DNA of 64,000 bases from Asticcacaulis sp. AC460 (GTDB taxonomy: Bacteria > Pseudomonadota > Alphaproteobacteria > Caulobacterales > Caulobacteraceae): the NCBI RefSeq assembly GCF_000495795.1, contig NZ_AWGD01000025.1, positions 124,001 through 188,000 of the forward strand, given 5' to 3'. The stretch's first letter is position 1; each line of letters starts with the position of its first letter. Both the position numbers and the translations under genes were made by a program. Shown here piece by piece: positions 1-7,745 of this stretch. Below the pieces are notes generated by a model that was not told where the DNA came from, made no database searches, and saw only the letters and a list, made by a program, of their open reading frames with translations.

Positions 1-2372
1 TTGAAGGGCAGGGTCTTGCCGTTGTTGGTGAAGTTGATGACTTCGTTGCCGCCGTAGATGTAGTCCTCGATGTTCTTGGCGAACAGGTTCAGGACCAGGC
101 TGCCGGTCGGGGCGAAGTACCATTCGGCGGTGGCGTCGTACTGGGTAGCCTTGATCGGCTCCAGCGACGGATTGCCGGCGGTGCCCGACAGGTTGACCAG
201 GTAGCTGTTCGTGCCGGCGGTCAGGCCGACGCCCAGGGTCGTGTAGGCATTGGTCTGGTACAGTTCGGGCCGCACGATCGCCTTGGACACCGCGAAGCGG
301 AACTGCAGTTCGTCATTGTACTTGAAGCGCAGGTTCAGGCTGGGCAGGATGTCGGTGTAGTCCGACTTGCCCTCGATCGGCTGCTTCATGGCCGTGGCGC
401 CGAAGGCCGCGGCGTCGGCTGCCAGTTGGCAGGTGGCTGCGGTGACATTGCCGCCGACGACGCAGGGCGGGGCGTTGTTGACCTGGGGCGCGAAGGCGAA
501 GCCGAAACCGGTGGCTTCGGTCTTTACGGCGCGGACGCCGATATTACCGTCCAGCTTGCGGCCGTTTTCCAGTTCATGTTCGAAATAGACGACGCCATAG
601 GCTGCCGCGGTCTTTTCGAGCTGGTGATTGACGCCGCCCGAGATGTTGTCGCCGCCGGGGTTGTAGGTGTCCCAGTTCGGCTGCAGCGGGGACCAGCCCC
701 AGCCTTGCGTTTCGGTGCTGCGCAGCAGCGAGTAGGCACGATCGGTGCCGTTGGTGACAACCCACGGGGCGGTCATCCAGGCAGCGCCCGGAATCTGGGC
801 GTCGCCGCCGAAGAAGTTGTCGTACTGGTGGTAGACGACACCGTTCATGCCGGGGCCGCGGGTGGCGTCGTCCAGGAAGACCCGGCTCGATTCGCTGCCC
901 GAACCTTGCCAGTACTGATACGACAGCAGCGACCAGTTCCAGCCCGACTGACGGGTGATGTAGTCCTTGTCCGTGGTGCGGACGCCGAACTTGAAGGTCT
1001 TCAGCCACTCGCTGTCGTCGAAGTCGTAACGGCCGTCGAGGCGGACGGCGGTCTCTTCGCCTTCATTGTCCTCGATATGGTCCATGGCGGCGGCCCAGTA
1101 GTAGTCCGAAGCCTTGGAAGTATCACCGGTGACCTTGATGGTCGGAATGTCGGTGCTGAGGTCGATGATGAAGGGCAGGTTGTCCTTGTGGTGGGTATAG
1201 GCCGTCATCGACAGGATTTCTGCCGTCGACTTGACGTGCTGGACGTCGAAGTTGAACGACAGGCGATCAGAGGCCCACCATTTGGCGTTGAACGCTACGT
1301 CGGTCGTGCGCTTGTGGTCTTCGCCGTAGCGGGTGTCGGTGTCGTACAGGGCGCCGGGGATGGTGCCGCCGGTGAAGACGCCGTCGCTGTCATACTTGAA
1401 ATTGTTGCCCGGCGCATTGGCCTGGCCGATCCAGTCCCAGCTGAAGATGCCGTATTCGATGTTGTTGGCGTCGACCTTGGCGTCCATGGCGGTCAGGGTG
1501 AACAGCCAGTCGGTGTTCGGTTGCCACTGCAGGGCGCCGTAAGCCGCCGTGCGCTTCTGCTCCCACTGGATTTCCTTGGCGCTGAGGCCGCCCGGAATGT
1601 AGCGGGTGGCATTGCCGACCTGGGTGGTTTCGAACTTGTCCGCGTTCAGGGCATCGGTACGGTTGCCGACGTCGGAGACCGAGTAGTTGAACAGCACGCC
1701 CAACCGGCCGGCCGAGGTGTCGAACTGGTTGGAATAGATGCCGTTATAGGAGGTGTGGCTCTTCTTCTGCAGATCGCCGTAATTGGTGTCGACCGAGAAG
1801 GCGACGATGCGCTTCTTGGAATCGAAGGGCAAGCGGGTGCGCAGGTTCACCGTGCCGCCGATGCCGCCTTCGATCAGGTCGGCCGACGGGTTCTTGTAGA
1901 CGTCGACGCCGGCCAGCAGGTCGGCCGATACGTCTTCCCAGCTCAGGCCGCGGCCGTTCTTGGCCGAGAAGATGTCGCGGCCGTTGGTTTCCGAACGGAC
2001 CCAGCTCAGGCCACGGATCTGGACGGCGCCGCCTTCGGCCGCGATCCGGCCCGGGTCGCGGTTTTCGTTGGTGCGCTGGATGGTCAGGCCGGAGATGCGC
2101 TGCAGGGCTTCGGAGACCGAACGGTCGGGCAGGGCACCGATGTCGACGGCCGTGATCGAGTCCTGGACGACGTCGGAGTCCTTCTTGAGCTTCTGGGCGG
2201 ACTTCAACTGGCCGCGCAGACCGGTGACGACGACGACGCCGCCATCATCGGCGGCGGGGGCAGCAGGGGCGTCCTGGGCCATGGCCGGAACGCTGACGGC
2301 GAGGCCGCCCATCAGCGTCAGGGCCAGGGCGGAGGCGCCGAGCTTCAGCCGGGTAAATCTGGTTTTTTTCAT
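1..2372 (-). CDS. TonB-dependent receptor, 3' end beyond window
   Basis: Outer-membrane active transporter, probably for a carbohydrate or another large nutrient, energised by TonB-ExbB-ExbD. About 790 residues are visible and the reading frame runs open past base 1, so the C-terminal barrel strands and stop are missing. The start ATG (2372-2370) follows an AGGGAGA ribosome site. A signal peptide of about 32 residues ends at AMA-QD. Next come a short Gly/Val-rich segment and a plug domain with the motif VVQDSITAVDIGALPDRSV and the signature SGLTIQR. Aromatic-rich barrel strands follow. This matches the Xanthomonas/Caulobacter TonB receptor subfamily (TIGR01782 type). No partner gene is visible because downstream lies outside the window. 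The leader is about 240 bases long and starts from a LacI-type operator/promoter near 2612-2651. The substrate cannot be read from the sequence. Confidence 0.93.
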   Translation of the reverse strand, partial: MKKTRFTRLKLGASALALTLMGGLAVSVPAMAQDAPAAPAADDGGVVVVTGLRGQLKSAQKLKKDSDVVQDSITAVDIGALPDRSVSEALQRISGLTIQRTNENRDPGRIAAEGGAVQIRGLSWVRSETNGRDIFSAKNGRGLSWEDVSADLLAGVDVYKNPSADLIEGGIGGTVNLRTRLPFDSKKRIVAFSVDTNYGDLQKKSHTSYNGIYSNQFDTSAGRLGVLFNYSVSDVGNRTDALNADKFETTQVGNATRYIPGGLSAKEIQWEQKRTAAYGALQWQPNTDWLFTLTAMDAKVDANNIEYGIFSWDWIGQANAPGNNFKYDSDGVFTGGTIPGALYDTDTRYGEDHKRTTDVAFNAKWWASDRLSFNFDVQHVKSTAEILSMTAYTHHKDNLPFIIDLSTDIPTIKVTGDTSKASDYYWAAAMDHIEDNEGEETAVRLDGRYDFDDSEWLKTFKFGVRTTDKDYITRQSGWNWSLLSYQYWQGSGSESSRVFLDDATRGPGMNGVVYHQYDNFFGGDAQIPGAAWMTAPWVVTNGTDRAYSLLRSTETQGWGWSPLQPNWDTYNPGGDNISGGVNHQLEKTAAAYGVVYFEHELENGRKLDGNIGVRAVKTEATGFGFAFAPQVNNAPPCVVGGNVTAATCQLAADAAAFGATAMKQPIEGKSDYTDILPSLNLRFKYNDELQFRFAVSKAIVRPELYQTNAYTTLGVGLTAGTNSYLVNLSGTAGNPSLEPIKATQYDATAEWYFAPTGSLVLNLFAKNIEDYIYGGNEVINFTNNGKTLPF

Positions 2373-3201
2373 ACATGTCTCCCTGAATGATCCGCGCTCG
2401 GGTTACGCGGACGGACAACTAGCTTCTCAAAGGGAGTTCGGATTGCGACGGGCTCGCATGTGAAATGATGTTCAAATGTGAAAATGGCTAATGAAGCCAA
2501 AAAAAGCCGCTTTCGCGGTTACGCCCGTAGATATCCTCTCCCAACACGACGCAATACTCTCCAGGTTATCAAGGTGCATGCGTACCTGAACAACCGGGGG
2601 TCTGCGTTCGCTGGTAACGCTATCATATTGTATGACAAAGGCCAGAGACAAGCTGGAGGTGATCATACAAATGCGCCCACATACGCATTTAAGTCACACA
2701 ATGCCTTGATTTTGAAAGGTATTTTTTAAGTATGACAAATGAGGCCAATTTGATTCCAAATATGGAAACATTATTATATTTAAATAAATTAATTTGTCTG
2801 ATTTATTGCGACGCAACCAGAAATATGACGTCCAAATCGCGATTTTTTTTATTCCTGAAACAGCAGGAATCGGTCGCCGGACGTCGGATGGTCGCGCAGG
2901 TTGTCGCTTAGGCGCCGTGCGAACTTAGCCGTTTTGGCGACAGGCTCCAACCTTCTGGCGATTTGGGAATACCCTGTTTGGCCGTCATCATCACGTTTCC
3001 CACGGGAGGCCCTCCATGGTCATTCGTATGTCAGAGCGCATCTCGATCCGGAAGAAACCAATTCGCGCTCTCGGTGTGACGGATGGTCTGGCAGTTTCAC
3101 CTTGCCAAGCCCCGCCTTTTGCGGCTTCAATGGTTAACGGCTTTGTTCCGGCGCGCGAGCCATGACGGGCGGCGGAGACAGGGTGTAGACGGGGGTAAAT
3201 A
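2373..3201. other. 829-bp intergenic region
   Basis: The first 480 bases are AT-rich and hold the receptor leader and its promoter/operator (2612-2651). A 7-bp hairpin (2851-2857 with 2864-2870) is visible but has no proper T tract. The stretch 2880-3200 has coding-like GC content, but its short open frames show no recognisable protein or ribosome site. I see no RNA gene. Confidence 0.5.
2612..2651 (-). promoter_or_regulatory. Sigma-70-like promoter overlapped by LacI-type operator
   Basis: On the minus strand TTGTCT (2651-2646), an 18-base spacer and TATGAT (2627-2622) make a good promoter reading towards the TonB receptor at 2372. An imperfect palindrome, TGGTAACGCTATCA on the plus strand (2612-2625), overlaps the -10 box. 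It resembles LacI-family operators such as TGGTAGCGCTAACA described for Xanthomonas carbohydrate loci. Repression by a LacI-family protein is inferred; no such gene is adjacent in the window. Confidence 0.5.
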
Positions 3202-4479
3202 GTGACCAGCGAAGTGGCGTTGATGAACCTGCACGGGGTCGCGCTTGGCGCCGACAGCATGGTTACCCTGGGCCGGCGCCGTGGCGGCCGTGTGTCGCAA
3301 CCCGTCGCCCGCAAGATAAGTATCGTCAGCGCCAAGGCGCCCGTCGCTGCAATGACCAACGACAATGCGCTCTTTGTCGGTGTGCCGTGGACGCTGGTGC
3401 TCGAACGGTTCGGTGTTCATTGCGGCGAGACGCCACTGCCTTTTGACGAATACCGCGACCGTTTGGTCACTTTCCTGGCCGATTTCGATGCCTTGTCCGG
3501 CATGGAGGGCAGGGACGGCCACGAGCTGGACAGCTTCAATGAATATATTTTCGGCTTCGTCATAGACTATTGGCGAAAGGCTGCCCAGCTTTCACGCGAT
3601 TTCGAGGTCGAGTTCGGCGAAGGCCTGGCTTCGGCGGCTCTTGGCCAGCTGCGCCACGACGTCCTCTTTATCGCTCCGGATGCCGATGATGCCGGCGCCG
3701 AAGCGTCCGAGCCCATCGCGCGGGACGCCATCGCGCCGACGCCCCGGTTGATGAGTTTCGTCGCCGAGCATCTGCCCGATGCGCTGGAAAACGCCCTGGG
3801 CTACGTGTTCCAGGGGGTTGAGGTGCCGGAAGCCATAGTGCCGGCGCTGGCCGAACTGGCGTCGCAATCGATCCTGGTGGAATGGATTCCGGAGTTCAGC
3901 TCGGATTCTCAGCTCATCCTGGCTGGATTTGGCGCGGGCGCCATTACCCCTTCGCTGCTGGCCATGGACATTGCCGGCGCGTTCGCCGGCCGGCTGAAAT
4001 ACGCCATCACCGACCGCGTCGACGCCGGCGCCGGGCAGAGGATGTTCATCAAGACCTTCGCCCAGGCTCAGCTGGGCACGGCGATGTTGTCGGGCGCGCG
4101 TCCGACCTTCGAAGCGCTTGCCATGCGGGAATGTCGCGACGAGGTCCTGGACCTGGTCTTCAAGGCTCTGTCGGCGGCGCGGCTGAGCGAGAAGGTCGCC
4201 AATGCCCTGGCGCGCGATATCCTGTTCGACAGCCAAGCGGCGCTCCAACGCGGCATGGACCGGGCGAAGGCCCACCATAATGCGCATTTTCGGGCGCAGT
4301 TCGACCCGCTGTTGCATACAGCCGACGCAGCTACACTCGCTGCCTTTGCCCGCAAAATGGTTGAGGTGACCGTGCTGGAACATGAGTTGCTGCGCGCCGA
4401 CTCGGTCGGGCGTCCGATCCGGGTGGTCACACTGACGCGCGATGGGGTAAGAACCGATATCGATGGGGAAACGCAATGA
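3202..4479 (+). CDS. Predicted proteasome/HslV-like Ntn-hydrolase-fold protein
   Basis: 425 residues from a GTG start, with GGGGG about 8 bases upstream. The N-terminus (MTSEVALMNLHGVALGADSMVT) has the layout of proteasome beta/HslV chains. Thr2 would become the N-terminal nucleophile after Met removal. An Asp sits at mature position 17 inside GADS, where HslV has Asp17. A Lys (K38, in RKISIVS) lies near the HslV Lys33 position, followed by a hydrophobic strand and a small-residue turn. The remaining 300 residues are a helical extension that HslV and classical beta subunits lack. No hslU, proteasome or chaperone gene is adjacent. The next gene overlaps by 4 bases, so the two are probably co-translated. 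The Ntn assignment is inference from motif spacing, and activity or substrate is unknown. No signal peptide is seen, so it is probably cytoplasmic. Confidence 0.5.
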   Translation: MTSEVALMNLHGVALGADSMVTLGRRRGGRVSQPVARKISIVSAKAPVAAMTNDNALFVGVPWTLVLERFGVHCGETPLPFDEYRDRLVTFLADFDALSGMEGRDGHELDSFNEYIFGFVIDYWRKAAQLSRDFEVEFGEGLASAALGQLRHDVLFIAPDADDAGAEASEPIARDAIAPTPRLMSFVAEHLPDALENALGYVFQGVEVPEAIVPALAELASQSILVEWIPEFSSDSQLILAGFGAGAITPSLLAMDIAGAFAGRLKYAITDRVDAGAGQRMFIKTFAQAQLGTAMLSGARPTFEALAMRECRDEVLDLVFKALSAARLSEKVANALARDILFDSQAALQRGMDRAKAHHNAHFRAQFDPLLHTADAATLAAFARKMVEVTVLEHELLRADSVGRPIRVVTLTRDGVRTDIDGETQ

Positions 4480-4754
4480 GCAAGTCCTGGTTTAACTGGC
4501 GAACGCTGCGCCGCCCCAAGGGCGCCGTCCTGCGCCAGCCCGAAATTCCGGCGGAATTCGACAGAAAATCACCCAGGTTGCGCGCGGCGCCGAAGAAGCT
4601 TTTTCAGTGGCCGCGTTTTGGCCGCAAGCCTTCGCCGTTTGATCTCCGCCCGGGCGCCATTGAGGGCTGGATGAAGGGCCTGCCTTCGAAGTCGTCCGCT
4701 GCGAAACCCCGACCTGTGCCCGGCCGCTGGGGCCGTACCGACGGCGACGTGTAA
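4476..4754 (+). CDS. Small basic hypothetical protein
   Basis: 92 residues, very rich in Arg, Lys and Pro, with no transmembrane segment or signal peptide. The ATG overlaps the stop of the Ntn-hydrolase-like gene (ATGA), which supports translational coupling and a joint role. The first 30 residues contain several Trp/Phe-plus-basic patches (WFNWRTLRRP), and similar PKKLFQWPRFGRKP follows at about residue 39, suggesting a short repeated W/F-R-R-P motif. It could be a membrane-surface or nucleic-acid-binding peptide, or an adaptor for its neighbour. I do not recognise the family. The gene ends 53 bases before the convergent lipoprotein gene and no clear terminator is visible between them. Confidence 0.6.
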   Translation: MSKSWFNWRTLRRPKGAVLRQPEIPAEFDRKSPRLRAAPKKLFQWPRFGRKPSPFDLRPGAIEGWMKGLPSKSSAAKPRPVPGRWGRTDGDV

Positions 4755-4807
4755 GCCGGGTTGCCGGCGGCGACGTGCCGAACCACTGCAGCCAGAAAAA
4801 ATTACGC

Positions 4808-5440
4808 TCAGTTCAGCACGATATAGAAGTTCACCGTCACCGAGTTGTCGTTGCGGACCTCGATCTCGTTGGAACCGGTGAAGGCCGGCACCCAGCGGCA
4901 GCCCAGGTTGCGCGTCGACGGCGCCACCGCGCACACCGGTTCGCCTTCGTCGTCGCGGACCTCCAGGCTCAGGGGCGCGGCATCGACCGGCACCAGGACG
5001 ATCTCGGCGCGCTGGCCGGCATTGTAGGTCTGGCGGGTGCGGAAGGCGCCATTGGCCGTCACCTTGCCCGAACGGTAGCCCGGCCCCAGCGTCCGGCCGC
5101 GGAAGGCCACAGCCGTCGACGGGCGAGCCCCAAGGGTCTTGGCCGTCGTCGCCCACTGCCGCGCCAGGTCGGGTGCGCCGTCCTCCGGCTTCGCCCCCAT
5201 CAGGGCCAGTGCCTGGGCCTGGGCCTGAAGGGCGTCGGCATCGCCGCGCGCCTCGGCGGCAAATCCGCGCTGTAATATATCGGCTACCGTGTCGGCGTCA
5301 CCGCGTAGCCGGTCGCGATCGCTTTCCGCCAGCCGGCTATCGCGGCCATCAGCCAGTCCGTCCGCTGTTCCGGGCACGGAAGCGCAGGCCGTCAGCACGG
5401 CCGCGGTCAACGCTGTCAGAATGAGATGCCCCTTGGTCAA
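4808..5440 (-). CDS. Lipoprotein with PPC-like C-terminal domain
   Basis: 210 residues beginning with a lipoprotein signal (hydrophobic stretch then LTAC, acylated Cys19), so it should be membrane-anchored on the periplasmic side. Residues about 30-120 look helical and charged. The last 85 residues are beta-rich (AEIVLVPVDAAPLSLEVRDD, then two Cys, ending IEVRNDNSVTVNFYIVLN). That pattern resembles the bacterial pre-peptidase C-terminal (PPC) fold, which often binds surface ligands. Its start overlaps the stop of the histidine kinase gene by 4 bases, making it the third gene of the response regulator-kinase operon. A role as a periplasmic accessory or target of that sensor is inferred. The exact family was not recognised. 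Confidence 0.7.
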   Translation of the reverse strand: MTKGHLILTALTAAVLTACASVPGTADGLADGRDSRLAESDRDRLRGDADTVADILQRGFAAEARGDADALQAQAQALALMGAKPEDGAPDLARQWATTAKTLGARPSTAVAFRGRTLGPGYRSGKVTANGAFRTRQTYNAGQRAEIVLVPVDAAPLSLEVRDDEGEPVCAVAPSTRNLGCRWVPAFTGSNEIEVRNDNSVTVNFYIVLN

Positions 5441-6813
5441 GCCCCGCTCTCCGGCGATACGATGAACCTTGCCCCCTTGTGTACCTTATCAGGGTGGCTG
5501 TCTTCAACCCTGACCGAAAGATTGTGCCGGCCGGCGATAGCGGCGACCAAAGCCAGGCCCAGACCATGGCCCTTGGCCATCGAGGTATGGGCGCGGTGAT
5601 AGCGGTCGAAGATGCGGCCCTTGTCGGCGTCCGGCACGCCCTGGCCCTCATCCTCGACCGTGATGACCGGCCCCTGGCGCAGGACGAAACGCAGGCTTGT
5701 CCCGGCGGAGCCGTATTTGAGCGCATTATCCAACAGGTTGACCATCAGCCGCGACATCTGCATGGCATCGGCGCGGACGACCACGCTGTCCTCGATATCC
5801 GCCGTCAGGGTCAGGCCGGCGTCTTCGGCGCTGGCTTCGTACAGTTCGCACAGCTGGCGCGCCAGTTCCGACAGGTCGACTTCGGGCAGGGCGCGCAGGT
5901 CGCCGCGCTGGGCCTCGGCTGAGGCGATGTCGAGCAGCGAGTCGAGCAGCCTCAGGGTGCCGCGGACCTGGTCCTCGGCCTGGTGCAGGCTGGTGATGGC
6001 CTCGGGATCCTCGATCCGCGCCAGGGCGTCTTCCAGTCGCTGGTTGAGGGCGGTCAGCGGGGTGCGGACCTCGTGGGCGATGTTGTCGCTGACGTCGCGC
6101 TGGGCCTTCAGCAGACGTTCGACGCGATCCAGGGTGAGATTGACGTGGCCGGAAAGGGCGTCCAGCTCATCCGGACGGCCGGTGGTGGCGGTTGTGCGGG
6201 CCTTGAAGTCGCCATCGTACAGCGAATCGAACACGCCGTTGATCGAGTCGATACGGCGGCGCAGTTTCCGGGCGCCGAACTCGCCGATGAAGAAGGCGCC
6301 GGCGACGATCAGCACCAGGGCGGCCACGAACAGCAGGCGGGTCTGGCTCAGAGATTGTTCCGCCAAGGCCATCGACCGGCCGGCCATAAGCTTCAAGCCG
6401 CCGCGCAACTGGGTGACGCGGGCCAGGATCTTTTCGCCGCCGGCTTCGATGACCCCGACCTCGGAGACAGCCGGGTCGAGCTTCGGCCACTGGGCGGAGT
6501 CACCGACCAGGGCGCGGCCCTGGCTGTCCACGACAATATAGACGGGACGCTCGCCGGCGGTGGGCGCCAGGTCGAGCCGTTCACGCAGGCGCTGGCTTAG
6601 GCCCTCAGGACCTTCCGAACGATAGATGTCACTCAGGCCGGCGATATCGGTATCGATCGTGGCCTGCAGGGCGCTGCGCGACTGATGCTGCAGGACGGCG
6701 TAGACAAGAACGAAAACCGCCGTGCACACCAGCGCCGTCGCCAGGGCGACGCGCAGTGCGATCGCCATGGCTAGGGAGCGCGTGCGCGCGGACGGGAAGG
6801 CAACTCTACTCAA
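5437..6813 (-). CDS. Sensor histidine kinase (HAMP-HisKA-HATPase)
   Basis: 458 residues. An N-terminal transmembrane helix (about 17-40) and a second (about 160-180) flank a periplasmic sensor of about 115 residues. HAMP follows, then HisKA with the phospho-acceptor His247 in NIAHEVRTPL. The ATPase domain has an N box (NLLDNALKYG), a G1 box (EDEGQGVPDADKGRIFDRY) and a G2 box (GHGLGLALV). It autophosphorylates and passes phosphate to the response regulator encoded just upstream, with which it overlaps by 4 bases. The downstream lipoprotein also overlaps by 4 bases. This architecture is common in OmpR-type systems that sense envelope or metal stress. The signal cannot be read, and the periplasmic domain shows no obvious metal-binding His/Cys cluster. 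Confidence 0.95.
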   Translation of the reverse strand: MSRVAFPSARTRSLAMAIALRVALATALVCTAVFVLVYAVLQHQSRSALQATIDTDIAGLSDIYRSEGPEGLSQRLRERLDLAPTAGERPVYIVVDSQGRALVGDSAQWPKLDPAVSEVGVIEAGGEKILARVTQLRGGLKLMAGRSMALAEQSLSQTRLLFVAALVLIVAGAFFIGEFGARKLRRRIDSINGVFDSLYDGDFKARTTATTGRPDELDALSGHVNLTLDRVERLLKAQRDVSDNIAHEVRTPLTALNQRLEDALARIEDPEAITSLHQAEDQVRGTLRLLDSLLDIASAEAQRGDLRALPEVDLSELARQLCELYEASAEDAGLTLTADIEDSVVVRADAMQMSRLMVNLLDNALKYGSAGTSLRFVLRQGPVITVEDEGQGVPDADKGRIFDRYHRAHTSMAKGHGLGLALVAAIAGRHNLSVRVEDSHPDKVHKGARFIVSPESGA

Positions 6814-7514
6814 GGCATTAACTCTTTTACTGTGGGTGCGATCAGACGGAAGCCCGCGCCACGCACGGTTTCCAGGCAGGGTGTAGCGAAGTCGTCCTCC
6901 AGGCGGTGACGCAGGCGGCTCATATTGACGTCGATGACATTGGTCTGCGGATCGAAGTTCAGGTGCCAGACCTCCTTCAGCAGCATGTCGCGGGTGACGA
7001 TGTCGCCGGCATGCTCCATCAGCAGCTTCAGGATCTCGAATTCCTTGGGCGACAGGGCCAGGTGGACGCCCTGGCGGTGGGCGGTGCGCGACTTGACGTG
7101 CAGCTCGATGTCGCCGAACAGCATGACGGCGCTGTGGACCTGGTTGCGCGACCGGCGCAGCAGGGCGCGGACACGGGCGGTCAGTTCGTGGTCCTCGAAA
7201 GGCTTGCCGAGATAGTCGTCGGCGCCGCCTTCCAGGCCTTCGGAGCGGTTCTCCGACCGCGACAGGGCCGACAGCATCAGGATGGGAGTTTCGACGCCGG
7301 CGCCGCGCAGGCGGGTGATGATGTCCATGCCGGAAATGTCGGGCAGCATGCGGTCCAGCACGATCAGGTCGTAGGCGGTCATGCCGGCGGCGGCCAGGCC
7401 TTTTTGACCGGTTTCGGCCCAGGTCACGGCAAAGCCTTCCTTGCGCAGGACCGACGAAATGATGTCGGCGTTGCTGGCTTCGTCTTCGATCAACAGGATG
7501 GCGGTCTCGGTCAT
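6810..7514 (-). CDS. OmpR/PhoB-family response regulator
   Basis: 234 residues. The receiver domain has its acidic pair near the N-terminus (IEDEA), phospho-acceptor Asp54 in LIVLDRMLPD, and the conserved Lys in GKPFEDHELTARV. A winged-helix DNA-binding domain follows (FEILKLLMEHAGDIVTRDMLLKEVW ... VDVNMSRLRHRLED). It is the first gene of an overlapping operon with the kinase and lipoprotein. Its promoter region contains TTACAAACACTGTGA at 7568-7582, a motif repeated upstream of the YbjN-like gene, so autoregulation and a small local regulon are plausible. A hairpin-ended repeat (7596-7742) lies immediately upstream. Confidence 0.96.
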   Translation of the reverse strand: MTETAILLIEDEASNADIISSVLRKEGFAVTWAETGQKGLAAAGMTAYDLIVLDRMLPDISGMDIITRLRGAGVETPILMLSALSRSENRSEGLEGGADDYLGKPFEDHELTARVRALLRRSRNQVHSAVMLFGDIELHVKSRTAHRQGVHLALSPKEFEILKLLMEHAGDIVTRDMLLKEVWHLNFDPQTNVIDVNMSRLRHRLEDDFATPCLETVRGAGFRLIAPTVKELMP

Positions 7515-7567
7515 GGAATCCCCGGTTCAGGTTTCAGTGGTAACAGATGTGGTTGTCGCGCCGCAAT

Positions 7568-7582
7568 TTACAAACACTGTGA
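7568..7582. promoter_or_regulatory. Candidate operator TTACA-N5-TGTRA upstream of response regulator
   Basis: TTACAAACACTGTGA, 54 bases upstream of the response-regulator ATG. It is near-palindromic and matches two sites at 14240-14254 and 14274-14288. Binding by the response regulator is inferred from position only. Confidence 0.35.
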
Positions 7583-7595
7583 GGTTTGGGCCCAA

Positions 7596-7742
7596 TTATC
7601 CTCCCACGCTTGCGGGGGAGGTGCCGCCGCATGGCGGCGGAGGGGGAGCCGGGAGCTCGGAACGCCCCCTCCGTCTCGACGCACTTCGCCCTATGGGAGG
7701 GCTCGCTTGCTCGACACCTCCCCCGCAGGCGGGGGAGGATAA
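7596..7742. repeat. Hairpin-ended intergenic repeat, copy 1 (147 bp)
   Basis: The ends mirror each other: TTATCCTCCC...GCGGGGGAGGTG at the left, CACCTCCCCCGC...GGGGGAGGATAA at the right, each end itself a small hairpin. The middle holds GGAGGGGGAGCCGGGAGCTC and a CCCCCTCCGTCTCGACGC segment. A second copy lies at 27347-27518 with the same ends and middle blocks. No open frame of note. It looks like a REP/MITE-type non-autonomous element. It sits between the CHAT genes and the response regulator. Confidence 0.8.
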
Positions 7743-7745
7743 ATT

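Noticed and set aside
426-2390. 654-codon open frame on the plus strand opposite the first TonB receptor
   Set aside because: Composition is an Ala/Val/Gly/Asp-rich antisense artefact of GC-rich coding DNA; the minus-strand frame has a signal peptide, plug motifs and ribosome site.
2478-2729. Small open frames in the receptor leader
   Set aside because: They cover the promoter/operator and have no ribosome site or recognisable product.
2851-2870. Hairpin ATTCCTG/CAGGAAT as terminator
   Set aside because: The T run precedes it on the plus strand, giving an A run after it on the minus strand; wrong arrangement for termination on either strand.
2901-3522. Overlapping short frames on both strands before the Ntn-hydrolase-like gene
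   Set aside because: No ribosome site, no similarity recognised, and they overlap the better-supported gene at 3202.
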